Part shown: positions 50,013 through 58,901 of the stretch, piece by piece
Layout: each line of letters starts with the position of its first letter
How positions within the stretch are numbered: position 1 is the first letter of the stretch
Translations under genes and position numbers: made by a program
DNA from: JAVBPP01 sp031549535
Lineage (GTDB): Bacteria > Bacillota > Clostridia > Oscillospirales > Acutalibacteraceae
DNA length: 59,261 nt
Direction: 5' to 3'
Assembly: GCA_031549535.1 (NCBI GenBank)
Contig: JAVBPP010000004.1
Location: 1-59,261 of the forward strand
The notes under the pieces: model-generated
The model's database searches: none
What the model was told of the DNA's origin: nothing
What the model saw: the letters and a program-made list of their open reading frames with translations, nothing else

Positions 50013-51104
50013 TTAATCTAAGAACCCTTTTAGCTTTTTGCTCCGACTCGGGTGACGCAGTTTGCGCAGAGCCTTTGCTTCAATCTGACGAATACGCTCA
50101 CGCGTAACATTGAATTCCTGCCCGACCTCCTCCAAGGTGTGCGGTGTGCCGTCCGTCAAACCAAAGCGCAGCTCCAACACTTTTGCTTCGCGCGGTGTCA
50201 AGGAACGCAGCACATCGCCCAATTGCTCTTTGAGCAGCAATGTAGAGGCTGCGTCCGCCGGGGCGGGTGCATCCTCGTCCTGAATAAAATCACCCAGGTG
50301 ACTGTCCTCCTCTTCGCCGATGGGGGTTTCCAGTGAAACGGGCTCCTGTGCCACGCGCAAAATTTCACGCACCTTTTCCACCGGCATGTCCAGCTCCGCC
50401 GCAATTTCCTCCGCTGTCGGATCCCTGCCGTTTTTATGCAGCAACTGACTGTTGGTTTTTTTCACCTTATTGATGGTTTCCACCATGTGTACCGGGATAC
50501 GGATGGTTCTGGCCTGGTCCGCAATGGCGCGTGTGATGGCCTGGCGAATCCACCAGGTTGCGTAGGTGGAGAATTTAAAGCCCTTGGTGTAGTCAAATTT
50601 ATCCACGGCTTTAATCAAACCCAGGTTACCTTCTTGAATCAAGTCCAGAAACTGCATGCCGCGCCCCACATAGCGCTTGGCAATACTCACAACCAGGCGC
50701 AGGTTTGCTTCGGCCAGGCGCTTTTTGGCAAAGGCATCGTCATCGCCAATTTTAATCGCCAGCTCGATTTCCTCCTCCGTGGTTAAAAGCGGTACGCGCC
50801 CAATTTCCTTCAAATATACTTTCACCGGGTCGTCCACGGCCAAGCTTCTATCGTCCCCCACGGCAAGGTCAGCTGTTTTGGGGACATCAATATCAAACGT
50901 TACCGGTTCCAGCGCAGCATTCGTCAGGTCGTCCACAATTTCGATACTATAGCTCTCGATGGTTTCATAAAGCTTGTCCAGCTCCTCAATATCGAAATCC
51001 ATTTCGAGGATGACCTCATCAATTTCCTGCGTGGTCAGCTTACCGTTCGCCTTGCCCTTTTCCAGCAGCAACTTAATCGCAGATTTGTTTTCCATACCAT
51101 CCAT
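50013..51104 (-). CDS. rpoD: Primary sigma factor RpoD (SigA)
   Basis: A 363-residue housekeeping sigma factor. Region 1.1 is present but short (1-75). DPVKVYLKEIGRVPLLT is region 1.2, FSTYATWWIRQAITRAI is region 2.4, and the C-terminal helix-turn-helix of region 4.2 is TLEEVGQEFNVTRERIRQIEAKALRKLR. It recognises the TTGACA/TATAAT promoters found throughout the window. The start at ATG 51104 follows GAAGGAGT; the open frame to 51188 is not used. It is the third gene of the dgt-dnaG-rpoD set. Confidence 0.96.
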   Translation of the reverse strand: MDGMENKSAIKLLLEKGKANGKLTTQEIDEVILEMDFDIEELDKLYETIESYSIEIVDDLTNAALEPVTFDIDVPKTADLAVGDDRSLAVDDPVKVYLKEIGRVPLLTTEEEIELAIKIGDDDAFAKKRLAEANLRLVVSIAKRYVGRGMQFLDLIQEGNLGLIKAVDKFDYTKGFKFSTYATWWIRQAITRAIADQARTIRIPVHMVETINKVKKTNSQLLHKNGRDPTAEEIAAELDMPVEKVREILRVAQEPVSLETPIGEEEDSHLGDFIQDEDAPAPADAASTLLLKEQLGDVLRSLTPREAKVLELRFGLTDGTPHTLEEVGQEFNVTRERIRQIEAKALRKLRHPSRSKKLKGFLD

Positions 51105-51132
51105 GCACAATACTCCTTCACGCCTATGTATA

Positions 51133-52875
51133 TCATAATTTTTTCTGAAATAGCCGCAAATATTCGGAATCGTCCAGCTTTCCGACATCCGACGGCATAT
51201 TTTTTTTCTTTTCTTCCAAAATCACCGCGATGCAGTCCTCACATTCCTGCACAGAATTTTTCAGCAGATCCTCCATGCGTGTAAGGCGCATCACCGCGCT
51301 CATCTCATCCGGCGAAAAGCTTTGTGAGAGAAACAGCGGGTCAAGCTCCATTTGTGCATCCGCACGCTGAGCCAGCACAGCAAACAACCGACCGTATAAT
51401 TCTGTAAGGAAGTCTACACTTTGGATTTTTCCTTGGACTTTTTTATAAAAATCAGGATTACGTAGCAGGGAGGAAAGCAAGATTTCTTCCGCCCTTACCC
51501 CGCGCTGCTGCGGATTTTGCAACGCGTTTCTCTGCCGCAGCCCAAATTCCAAACCCTTTTCCAGGGAGCGTTCCTTCTCCTTCTCCCTGTTTTTTAGGCG
51601 CTTTTCCCGCCGAAAGGCAACCTCCCTGGCAATCGCCTCCTTGCTCACCTCCAGCTCCTGCGCCAAGCGAGTAAGGTAGATATCCCGTTCAATTTCACCC
51701 GGCAGGGCAGCCAACAGCTCTGCCGCCGCCTTAAGGAATTGCATTTTTCCGCTATCTGTCGTAACATCGTGATTCTCACGCTCACGCAACAGGCGGTATT
51801 CAATATCATTCGCCGCATTTTCAATAATATCACGGAAACGATCTCTGCCATGATTTTTGATGATTTCGTCCGGATCCTTCCCGCCGCTCATCTGCAGCAC
51901 ACGCACCCGCAGGCTGGTGGAACGAAAAATTTCAATCGCGCGCTTGGTGGCCTGCTGCCCGGCACCGTCTGTATCATAGGCCAACAGAACTTCTTCGCCA
52001 TAGCGCGAGAGCAGATTCGCCTGCTCCTTTGTGAGCGCAGTGCCAAGGCAGGCAACGGCGTTGGTAAACCCCGCCTGATGCAAGGCAATGACATCCATAT
52101 AGCCTTCCGCAACAATCAGCTTTCCGCCGTTTTCATTCTTCGCAAAGTTCAGCGCAAACACAGCGTGTGACTTTTTATAAACCATTGTATCCGATGTGTT
52201 GATATATTTGGGTTTGGAATCGTCCAGCACCCTGCCGCCAAAGGCGACGACATTGCCGCGGATATCAATAATCGGAAACATCAGGCGGTTGCGGAAGTTA
52301 TCGTAGGCGTTCCCTTTTTCCGATTTTCGCGCTAGGTTCGCCTCCAACAAAACCTGCTCGGAAAAGCCCTTTGACCGCAGCGCGTTCAGTAGTTCCCCCC
52401 AAGCATCCGGCGCATACCCCAAGCCGAAATGCTGAATCGTTTTCGCGTCCAGGGCTCTGCCCTGCAGATAGCCCAGCGCCGTCCTTCCCCTGGGGGTAAA
52501 CAGCTGTTCGTGAAAAAAGCGCGCGGCCTCCCGGTTTGCGGCAAGGATTTCCTGCCTGCGTTTCATGAGGGTATCGTCATAGCCATCCTCAGGCATGTGC
52601 ATACCCGCACGCTGTGCAAGCAGCTTGACCGCCTCCACATAGTCTATATTTTCAATCCTGCGAACAAAGCTGATAATATCCCCGCCGGCGCCGCAGCCAA
52701 AACAGTAAAACGACTGGCTCTGGGTATATACAGTAAAAGAGGGTGTCTTTTCATTATGAAACGGGCAAAGCCCGGTCATCAGATTGCCCCTGCGGCGCAA
52801 ATTGACATATTGGGAAACGGTCTCCTCTATATCCGCTCTGCCGCGCAACTCTTGTATAAAGGCATCGCTAATCAA
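51133..52875 (-). CDS. dnaG: DNA primase
   Basis: A 580-residue primase. The CHC2 zinc finger (CPFHNEKTPSF then CFGCG), the RNA-polymerase/TOPRIM core (VAEGYMDVIALHQAG and LAYDTDGAGQQA) and a C-terminal helicase-binding region of about 150 residues are in order. It lays RNA primers for replication. The start is TTG 52875 behind GAGGAGG. It sits between dgt (13 bases) and rpoD (28 bases), the macromolecular synthesis operon arrangement. Confidence 0.95.
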   Translation of the reverse strand: MISDAFIQELRGRADIEETVSQYVNLRRRGNLMTGLCPFHNEKTPSFTVYTQSQSFYCFGCGAGGDIISFVRRIENIDYVEAVKLLAQRAGMHMPEDGYDDTLMKRRQEILAANREAARFFHEQLFTPRGRTALGYLQGRALDAKTIQHFGLGYAPDAWGELLNALRSKGFSEQVLLEANLARKSEKGNAYDNFRNRLMFPIIDIRGNVVAFGGRVLDDSKPKYINTSDTMVYKKSHAVFALNFAKNENGGKLIVAEGYMDVIALHQAGFTNAVACLGTALTKEQANLLSRYGEEVLLAYDTDGAGQQATKRAIEIFRSTSLRVRVLQMSGGKDPDEIIKNHGRDRFRDIIENAANDIEYRLLRERENHDVTTDSGKMQFLKAAAELLAALPGEIERDIYLTRLAQELEVSKEAIAREVAFRREKRLKNREKEKERSLEKGLEFGLRQRNALQNPQQRGVRAEEILLSSLLRNPDFYKKVQGKIQSVDFLTELYGRLFAVLAQRADAQMELDPLFLSQSFSPDEMSAVMRLTRMEDLLKNSVQECEDCIAVILEEKKKNMPSDVGKLDDSEYLRLFQKKL

Positions 52876-52888
52876 TTGTGCACCTCCT

Positions 52889-53896
52889 CTAATAGGTCCA
52901 TGAGTGCGGTACAAACAGCTCCTCAAACACATGCACAGCATAGCGGTCCGTCATGCCGGCAATGTAGTCACAGGCGGCGCGCGGCGCCCCCTCCTGCTGC
53001 GCAATTCCGTGATAGAACGCCGGCATTGTTTCCGGGTTGGCTGTGAAGTGGGCATACAGCAGCTGCACCATTTCCATTGCCTTATTTTCCTCACTTTTAC
53101 ACACAGGGTTGGTATAGACCTGCTCATACATAAAGCGATGCAGTGTGTCGAAAGCGGCTTTCACCGGCGCAGCCAGCGCAATTTCTTGACCGCTGTTGCT
53201 GACAACGGAGAGCACCAGTGTGTTGATGCGCTCTGATTTGCGGTGACCAAGCGCCGCGCAAACGGCCCCGGGGAGCTCCTCTTCCGTCAAAACCCCGGCA
53301 TGGATGGCATCATCTATATCATGATTGATGTAAGCAATTTTATCCGCCAGGCGAACAATCCGCCCCTCCAGCGTTGCAGCCTCCCGCCCCTTGGTGTGGC
53401 ATACTATGCCGTTACGCACCTCCCAGGTCAAGTTCAGACCAGCGCCTTCCTTTTCCAGCCGGTCAACGGTGCGCAGGCTCTGTTTATAGTGCGCAAACCC
53501 TTCCGCGCAAACCGCATCCAACGCTCGTTCCCCCGCGTGGCCAAAGGGTGTGTGACCCAAATCATGCCCCAGCGCGATGGCCTCGGTCAGATTTTCATTC
53601 AGGCGCATGGCGCAGGCTATGGTGCGGGCAATTTGTGCCACCTCCAGCGTGTGGGTTAGGCGGGTGCGGTAATGGTCGCCCATGGGCGAAAGAAACACTT
53701 GGGTTTTATGCTTTAAACGGCGAAAGGAGTCGCAGTGGATGATGCGGTCCCTGTCCCGCTGAAACGAGGTACGCAGGGCACAGGACTCCTCCCCGCGTTT
53801 GCGCCCGCGGCTCTCATCCGCAAAGGCGGCATGGGGCGAAAGAAAATCATGTTCCCTCTCGCAGGCCATAACCCCGATTGATTTCAGTTCCCGCAT
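52889..53896 (-). CDS. dgt: Deoxyguanosinetriphosphate triphosphohydrolase-like HD protein
   Basis: A 335-residue HD-domain dNTPase. The metal-binding set is visible: the His of DHYRTRLTHTLEVAQIA, the HD pair of ALGHDLGHTPFGHAGE, and the Asp of INHDIDDAI. It is shorter than E. coli Dgt and fits the dgt-type proteins that precede dnaG in Clostridia. It cleaves deoxynucleoside triphosphates to nucleoside and tripolyphosphate, which would tune dNTP pools next to the primase. Start at ATG 53896 behind AGGTGGT. Confidence 0.88.
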   Translation of the reverse strand: MRELKSIGVMACEREHDFLSPHAAFADESRGRKRGEESCALRTSFQRDRDRIIHCDSFRRLKHKTQVFLSPMGDHYRTRLTHTLEVAQIARTIACAMRLNENLTEAIALGHDLGHTPFGHAGERALDAVCAEGFAHYKQSLRTVDRLEKEGAGLNLTWEVRNGIVCHTKGREAATLEGRIVRLADKIAYINHDIDDAIHAGVLTEEELPGAVCAALGHRKSERINTLVLSVVSNSGQEIALAAPVKAAFDTLHRFMYEQVYTNPVCKSEENKAMEMVQLLYAHFTANPETMPAFYHGIAQQEGAPRAACDYIAGMTDRYAVHVFEELFVPHSWTY

Positions 53897-53971
53897 GCTT
53901 ACCACCTATTTTCTGTTCTCACTAACCAATACGCAAAAAATACTGAAAACCCTTTATTTCCGCCCTGTTGT

Positions 53972-54604
53972 TCACTGTTTTTCTGAAAAGGGCGCGAAAC
54001 GCTCTCCCATTCGCACAATGTTACAACTGCCGAAGCTGGCGTCAATCAACTGCTCTTCCAGCGCCTGCGCAGCGCTGAGTGGAATTTCGTAGTGCAGCGT
54101 TACATCCACCGCAAACACCGTATCCGTCACCTTGCCACCGCCTTCCAGGATGAGGGCATTGAGTTTACCGTAACGGGCATAGTCACAGGCAACGCTGCAA
54201 ACCGCGCTTTTTGCCATGCGCAACACCCCGGCCGCCTGCACGGCCAGCGCGGCGCTGTGGGTATAGGCACGCACAAGCCCACCTGCGCCGAGCATGACGC
54301 CGCCGAAATAGCGCGTAACAACAACAGCGCAATCCGTCAACTCCGCCTTACGCAGCACATCCAACACCGGTATGCCCGCCGTTCCCTGCGGCTCGCCATC
54401 GTCACTATAACGCTGGGTCTGCCCCTCACGCAGGATATATGCATAGACATGATGCGTGGCGTCCCAATGCTCCCGGCTAACGGCAGAAATGAACTCCTGC
54501 GCCGCCCCGCAACTTTCCAGCGGCGTGATACGCGCCAGGAAGCGGGAACGTTTCACAATATATTCCGCCGTCGCCTCGGCTTGTATCGTTCGATATTCTG
54601 TCAT
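53972..54604 (-). CDS. YigZ/IMPACT family protein
   Basis: A 210-residue protein of the YigZ (UPF0029, IMPACT) family. The N-terminal domain has SRFLARITPLES and the signature YSDDGEPQGTAGIPVL, and VVVTRYFGGVMLGAGGLVRAYTHSA follows. A C-terminal ferredoxin-like domain is present. In eukaryotes IMPACT affects translation control; the bacterial role is not settled. It lies 75 bases upstream of dgt and just beyond the rpmE terminator, with no clear ribosome site of its own. Confidence 0.88.
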   Translation of the reverse strand: MTEYRTIQAEATAEYIVKRSRFLARITPLESCGAAQEFISAVSREHWDATHHVYAYILREGQTQRYSDDGEPQGTAGIPVLDVLRKAELTDCAVVVTRYFGGVMLGAGGLVRAYTHSAALAVQAAGVLRMAKSAVCSVACDYARYGKLNALILEGGGKVTDTVFAVDVTLHYEIPLSAAQALEEQLIDASFGSCNIVRMGERFAPFSEKQ

Positions 54605-54610
54605 ATGTTC

Positions 54611-54643
54611 AAAAACACCAAAAGCGGCGCGTTACAGCGCCGC
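54611..54643 (-). terminator. Terminator of rpmE
   Basis: On the minus strand, GCGGCGC pairs with GCGCCGC and is followed by TTTTGGTGTTTTT. Confidence 0.85.
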
Positions 54644-54667
54644 CGGAATTGGTTACACAAACCGGAC

Positions 54668-54880
54668 TTATTCTTTCTCCTGCTGGATGTTGAAACGCTT
54701 GTTAAAGCGATCCACACGCCCGCCGGTATCCACCAGCTTATGCTTGCCGGTGAAAAACGGGTGGCACTTGGAGCAAATATCCACACGCATATTCTTTTTG
54801 GTGGACGCGGTTTCAATAACCTCACCGCAGGCGCAGCGAATCTCTGTCGCCTCATAGTTCGGGTGAATTCCTTCCTTCAT
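54668..54880 (-). CDS. rpmE: Ribosomal protein bL31, zinc-binding form
   Basis: A 70-residue large-subunit protein. The opening MKEGIHPNY and the FTGKHKLVDTGGRVDRF segment are diagnostic. The four zinc cysteines C16, C18, C36 and C39 are present, so this is the C+ form used when zinc is available. It forms part of the bridge between ribosomal subunits. AAAGGAATGG precedes the ATG. It is a single-gene unit with its own promoter and terminator. Confidence 0.96.
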   Translation of the reverse strand: MKEGIHPNYEATEIRCACGEVIETASTKKNMRVDICSKCHPFFTGKHKLVDTGGRVDRFNKRFNIQQEKE

Positions 54881-54942
54881 GGCTCAAACCATTCCTTTCG
54901 TAAACGGTACAACATGCCCGTGCGCACGAGCACAACAAAAGA

Positions 54943-54971
54943 ATACTATCACAACACCAAACAAAATGCAA
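54943..54971 (-). promoter_or_regulatory. Promoter of rpmE
   Basis: On the minus strand, TTGCAT (54971-54966), a 17-base spacer and TAGTAT (54948-54943), 62 bases before the start. Confidence 0.7.
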
Positions 54972-55012
54972 GCGTTTCTTTACAATTCCAAAATTATTTA
55001 TCTGTTTTCTAG

Positions 55013-56593
55013 CTAATCTTTATGAAACGTGGCAGACAATGTCTCATACAGCTTTTTCAGCTCTATCAGCGCATCGCTTTTGTTATTAATTTGCTCCGCT
55101 CGGGAAAGGTTGTGCCGCGCTTCTTCTAATTCACTCTGAATTTGTCTACACAACATTATTTGTTGCCCCTCCCCATCTTTCAATCTTTTCTTAATCGCCA
55201 CGTGCAAAATTACATAATATAAATAGCAGTTTGCTCGCTTATAGTAACAGTTTGCCAACAAGGGATTAAGAGATTGAGCCTTATCCAAAAATCGCAAAAT
55301 ATCTTGTATCGCTATCTCCATCTTTTCCTGCTGCGAAGTTTGAAGAGGCACTGCATTGATGACATCTTCCACATTCATTTTTGTAAAGTCAAAATCATAT
55401 TCATATTGAAATTGCGTTAACTTTACATCCGCAATATTCAGAACCGAAAGCGCATGTTGAGGGTTAAGATCAAAAGAAATCTGGTGTCGTTTTAATGCGT
55501 GCTGCAGATACTCTGTACGTTTTCCAGCATCATCTGCATAATATTTCGCTAAATTATGTAACGTAACTCCATAATTATTTTCAAATCGGTAATTGCTATT
55601 TTCATATAACGTAGAACGGCCAAAGCATCCCTCCGACTGTTGCAGCCAGGCAACATTTTCTTTTCCAGAGCACAAAAACAGCCAGAAATAGGTTAACCCA
55701 AGCATATTTTGCACAATTGTACTTTTTGAACTTTCCGGATGTTTCAAGGTAATATTTTTATAAATCCGCTCCGCATGTTTCAAATAGTCCTCCGCCAACT
55801 CCTTGTTTGATATTTCCAACTTCCCAATACTTAGGTAGGCCTCACCAACAATTGTATAAGTAGACAAATACTCATTTTCTTGCATATCCTGCGGCACACA
55901 AGAATGCTCTAAAAACAGAATTCTCTCATATAACTCCTTACGAATTTTGCTATCCTTGACATGGTTGGCTTGATTGTTGTACAGCGCCATTAGTCCTTTG
56001 ATAATGTTGTTGTTGTTATGGGGATATCGATTATGTAAATCGTTCAACCGCCTACTCTTTATATCAAACTGTTCATCACTCAACAGCAAGCCTTCCATGA
56101 TTTCCATTTGTATTCTAGACTTAGCAATCTGCACATCTAACGCATCTAGTTTCTCTAGCTGTTCCCTATATGCATCCTTAATTTGTGCCACTTCTTTTTC
56201 ATTTTGTTCTTTGAGCTGTACTGCCAGCTCCTTCACTTTCTTCTCCCGGTCAATATTATTAAAAATCACTGTAATGATACTCACCAATGACACCGCAAGA
56301 CCCGCCACTGTTAGCGTAACTGCCTGCATATCTAGAATATTCTGCGCTTGTATCTCAAATTGGGTCACTTTATCATTATTGTAAAGTAGCAACCCTATCA
56401 CAACACCGGCTCCTATCACGAACAACGCCGCAACCGCAATTAAAAATCCTACGAAGGAGTTGCTTTGATCCTGCTTTTGAACTAACTTTAAGTTGCTGCG
56501 CCTATATCTGCACCATAGCACTAAAACCGCAAAAAGCGTGCCTGCAGAAAGACCAACAGCAACATAAAGCAACACTCTTTCATAGAGAGACAT
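55013..56593 (-). CDS. AT-rich membrane protein with TPR-like helical repeats, unknown function
   Basis: A 526-residue protein. Three hydrophobic segments (about 7-27, 47-71 and 88-112) are followed by a charged coiled coil (about 113-165), and then a long helical region (165-515) with TPR-like spacing of small and aromatic residues (for example EYLSTYTIVGEAYLSIGKLE, or LANCYYKRANCYLYY). No catalytic motif was found. Its codons are clearly more AT-rich than those of rluB and rpmE on either side, suggesting later acquisition. GAGGGAGGGG precedes the ATG. It starts 18 bases after the small gene upstream. It may anchor or sense a protein complex at the membrane; this is speculation. Confidence 0.68.
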   Translation of the reverse strand: MSLYERVLLYVAVGLSAGTLFAVLVLWCRYRRSNLKLVQKQDQSNSFVGFLIAVAALFVIGAGVVIGLLLYNNDKVTQFEIQAQNILDMQAVTLTVAGLAVSLVSIITVIFNNIDREKKVKELAVQLKEQNEKEVAQIKDAYREQLEKLDALDVQIAKSRIQMEIMEGLLLSDEQFDIKSRRLNDLHNRYPHNNNNIIKGLMALYNNQANHVKDSKIRKELYERILFLEHSCVPQDMQENEYLSTYTIVGEAYLSIGKLEISNKELAEDYLKHAERIYKNITLKHPESSKSTIVQNMLGLTYFWLFLCSGKENVAWLQQSEGCFGRSTLYENSNYRFENNYGVTLHNLAKYYADDAGKRTEYLQHALKRHQISFDLNPQHALSVLNIADVKLTQFQYEYDFDFTKMNVEDVINAVPLQTSQQEKMEIAIQDILRFLDKAQSLNPLLANCYYKRANCYLYYVILHVAIKKRLKDGEGQQIMLCRQIQSELEEARHNLSRAEQINNKSDALIELKKLYETLSATFHKD

Positions 56594-56611
56594 GATACCC
56601 CTCCCTCAATC

Positions 56612-56938
56612 CTATTTTCTACAGCCACCCAACAGCACATCCGGAATTTCCGCCTGCAGCGTAGCCTCTTGCTCCCGGAAGCCTAGATTGCGCAGAATAT
56701 GCGCTAAGGGGAAATCCAGTGCCGCCCGCGCAACAAAAGCATTGCGGTTTGCGCCGTAACTCAGTGCGCTGCGCAGGAGCATTTCGCCCAAATCTGCAGC
56801 GCTGTCCCCCGTATAGGAACACAGCTCTATAAACATACCCTCCTGGCGGAACAGCAGCTTGGCCTCACGTTCTTTTTCCTCGTCCACGCCATGATAGCCG
56901 GTAAAATCACCCTGTGTAAACGGTTTGCAGTGAATCAA
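56612..56938 (-). CDS. Small protein resembling the C-terminal half of a GNAT acetyltransferase
   Basis: A 108-residue protein starting at TTG, which overlaps the rluB stop (TTGA). GGGAGGGAACAGGA lies directly upstream. Residues 46-85 (LGEMLLRSALSYGANRNAFV, then LRNLGF) look like the acetyl-CoA-binding motif A helix and following strand of GNAT proteins. The usual N-terminal half is largely missing. It may be a minimal or decayed GNAT, or something else; the match is by eye only. Coupling to rluB suggests it is expressed. Confidence 0.55.
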   Translation of the reverse strand: MIHCKPFTQGDFTGYHGVDEEKEREAKLLFRQEGMFIELCSYTGDSAADLGEMLLRSALSYGANRNAFVARAALDFPLAHILRNLGFREQEATLQAEIPDVLLGGCRK

Positions 56939-57681
56939 TCCTGTTCCCTCCCCTTTTGGCTGGCGCTTCGCAGCAGCGCCTTTACCTCCTGCTCGGTCAA
57001 ATCGCGCCATTGCCCTTGCGGGAGCATGCCCAGCTGCACCGGGCCGATGGCCTTGCGTTTCAGGCGTATTGGCGTGAGCCCCAGAGCCTCCATCATATAA
57101 CGAATCTGGCGGTTTCTGCCCTCATAGAGCACCACCTCCACCACCATGCGCTCCTCCTCTTTGAGAATCGGTATGATTTCGCAGGGCGCAGTCATCCTGC
57201 CCTCCAGCTCAATCCCTGCGGCGAAGCGGTCCATCTGCTCCTGTGTCATAACGCCGCGAACCGTAACGCGGTAAACCTTAGGGACGTGGCTGCGCGGGTG
57301 CATCATGGTATTGGCAAAGCTGCCGTCGTTCGTCAGCAGCAACAAGCCCTCCGAATTGCGGTCCAGCCGGCCAACGGGGTAGACCCGCTCGCGTACATCC
57401 TGCACCAGCTGCGCAACACAGCGGCGCCCCAGCTCGTCCGTCATGGTGGTGACATAGCCGCGCGGCTTGTGCAACATGATATAACGCAGATTCTCTTGCC
57501 TTTTCACCCGTTTGCCGCCCACGGTCACTTCATCGCGCAGCGGGTCAACGCTCTGCCCGATTTGGGCGGGATGCCCGTTCACACGCACTTTCCCGGCCGC
57601 AATCAGCTCCTCCGCCTTTCTGCGGGACGCAACCCCGCACTCCGCCAGCATTTTTTGCAAGCGCATGGTTTTATCAGCCAA
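56935..57681 (-). CDS. rluB: 23S rRNA pseudouridine synthase RluB-type
   Basis: A 248-residue pseudouridine synthase. An S4 RNA-binding domain (MRLQKMLAECGVASRRKAEELI) is followed by the catalytic domain with the active-site Asp in VYPVGRLDRNSEGLLLLTNDG and the YEGRNRQIRYMMEALG motif. RluB modifies 23S rRNA position U2605 in E. coli; the same subfamily includes RluE and RluF, so the target base is not certain. The TTG at 57681 has GAGGTAG upstream; ATG 57666 is the alternative. The palindromic copy 4 lies 31 bases before the start. Confidence 0.93.
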   Translation of the reverse strand: MADKTMRLQKMLAECGVASRRKAEELIAAGKVRVNGHPAQIGQSVDPLRDEVTVGGKRVKRQENLRYIMLHKPRGYVTTMTDELGRRCVAQLVQDVRERVYPVGRLDRNSEGLLLLTNDGSFANTMMHPRSHVPKVYRVTVRGVMTQEQMDRFAAGIELEGRMTAPCEIIPILKEEERMVVEVVLYEGRNRQIRYMMEALGLTPIRLKRKAIGPVQLGMLPQGQWRDLTEQEVKALLRSASQKGREQD

Positions 57682-57712
57682 AACACTACCTCTTCTTCTA
57701 TAAAACTGCTTT

Positions 57713-57817
57713 TATCACTCCTGCATGTAATGGTCGCAGGTTTGCGGGATGAAATGCTTTGCTGTATGGGATTTTATCCCGCAAAACCCGTGCTACCATT
57801 TGATGCAGGAGTACTAT
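57713..57817 (-). repeat. Palindromic element, copy 4 (105 bp, near twin of copy 2)
   Basis: Read on the minus strand it begins TAGTACTCCTGCATCAAATG and ends CATTACATGCAGGAGTGATA. It matches copy 2 at all but a few bases, including the loop ATCCCATACAGCAAAG. It lies in the gap between the esterase and rluB, inside the probable rluB leader. Confidence 0.88.
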
Positions 57818-57857
57818 TATAATCCAACGGGGAAACAAGTGCAATCCTTTTTTGCGC

Positions 57858-57908
57858 TATTACTCCGGCACTTAACAGTTAGTTATTGCTGTTTGGTGCA
57901 GGAGTAAT
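57858..57908. repeat. Palindromic element, copy 5 (short, 51 bp)
   Basis: CTCCGGCACTTAACAG pairs with CTGTTTGGTGCAGGAG around TTAGTTATTG, flanked by TATTA and TAAT. It keeps only the outer arms of the family. The stop codon of the esterase (57885-57883) lies in it. Confidence 0.75.
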
Positions 57909-58818
57909 GCAATACCGTATCGTTGGGATACGCATAATGCTGAAAGAAGTTTAGCATCTCCCGCATAACAGCCCTGCTTTCCTCCCAGTGCGGGTAGGTG
58001 ACGCTAAAGACATGATCCAAACGCCTGTCTGCAGCTTTTGGCCAATCCCGCAACAGATAGGGCACCTGCTTTTCTTGCAGCAGCTTTGCAAATGCATGGG
58101 AATGGCTCTGCACAAAATCCTGCGCACTGGTGACAAGGTAGCAGGGCGGCAGCTGTTCCAAATCCGGCATGGTACGAATATCCACCGCGCGAAAAGCGGG
58201 TGATTTTGCATAGCCCTTGCCAAACACCAAACCGGCCAACAGGAACCTACCCAAGCCCTTTGTGAGCACAAAACCGCCGGAAATCAAGCCCAGCGCACGA
58301 ATGGACAGGCCGCTTTGCCGCACACCAAATATGCCGCGCAGCTGCTCACTCCTCTCCAAAAGAGCTTGAAGCATGGCATGCATACCGCCGGCCGAGTCAC
58401 CCGTCAGATAAATGTTTTGCATATCGGCAGGGTACTGCGCTCCATGCTGCGCAATCCAACACAGGGCGGCGTTCAAATCCTCCGCCTGCTGCAAAAACAG
58501 CGACTCCGGTGCAACCCGGTAATTCAGGCTAAACACCGTATAGCCTTGCTTTGCTATAGCAAGATTATGATACAGATTCAATTCCTTATACCCATAGGAA
58601 AAACCGCCGCCATGAATGTTGATAATAACCGGCAGCTTCTCCCGCGTTCCCTCCGGGTAGTAGACATCTAGCAAATGCGCCGTATGCCCATCCGGAATAT
58701 AGGGAATGTCCTTAAGCTGTGTGACGCCCTGCGTTGGCGTTTGCTGCGCAATGCGGTCCAAATCCTGTTTTTCGTTTTTCACCCAATGCCGCATGATGAG
58801 GTTTGTTTTGATTGCCAT
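57883..58818 (-). CDS. Alpha/beta-hydrolase esterase (HSL/GDXG type)
   Basis: A 311-residue carboxylesterase-like enzyme. The oxyanion-hole HGGG lies in IINIHGGGFSYGY, the nucleophile serine in LTGDSAGGMH, and a C-terminal histidine in RRLDHVFSV with an upstream Asp (VTSAQDF) completes a plausible triad. There is no signal peptide. The final nine or so residues (LHYSCTKQQ) are encoded by the palindromic copy 5, so the original C terminus has probably been altered. It could deacetylate sugars or lipids; the substrate is unknown. Confidence 0.85.
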   Translation of the reverse strand: MAIKTNLIMRHWVKNEKQDLDRIAQQTPTQGVTQLKDIPYIPDGHTAHLLDVYYPEGTREKLPVIINIHGGGFSYGYKELNLYHNLAIAKQGYTVFSLNYRVAPESLFLQQAEDLNAALCWIAQHGAQYPADMQNIYLTGDSAGGMHAMLQALLERSEQLRGIFGVRQSGLSIRALGLISGGFVLTKGLGRFLLAGLVFGKGYAKSPAFRAVDIRTMPDLEQLPPCYLVTSAQDFVQSHSHAFAKLLQEKQVPYLLRDWPKAADRRLDHVFSVTYPHWEESRAVMREMLNFFQHYAYPNDTVLHYSCTKQQ

Positions 58819-58877
58819 TCTGCTTCCCCCTTGGATAAATCCACAACATAATTCAAACTGTTCTGAATCGTTTTGCT

Positions 58878-58901
58878 ACTATTGGTGCTAGGGTAATAGT
58901 A
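58878..58901. repeat. Remnant end of the palindromic element family
   Basis: ATTGGTGCTAGGGTAATAGTA resembles the outer end of the family (TTTGGTGCAGGAGTAAT in copy 5). No matching inverse end was found nearby, so it is probably a decayed single terminus. It overlaps the -10 of the esterase promoter. Confidence 0.45.

Noticed and set aside
54092..55012. Open frame of 306 codons on the plus strand
   Set aside because: It lies antisense to yigZ and rpmE, both certain genes, and spans their promoter and terminator.
56956..57822. Open frame of 288 codons antisense to rluB
   Set aside because: It runs through rluB and palindromic copy 4 and has no start signal; it is a shadow frame.
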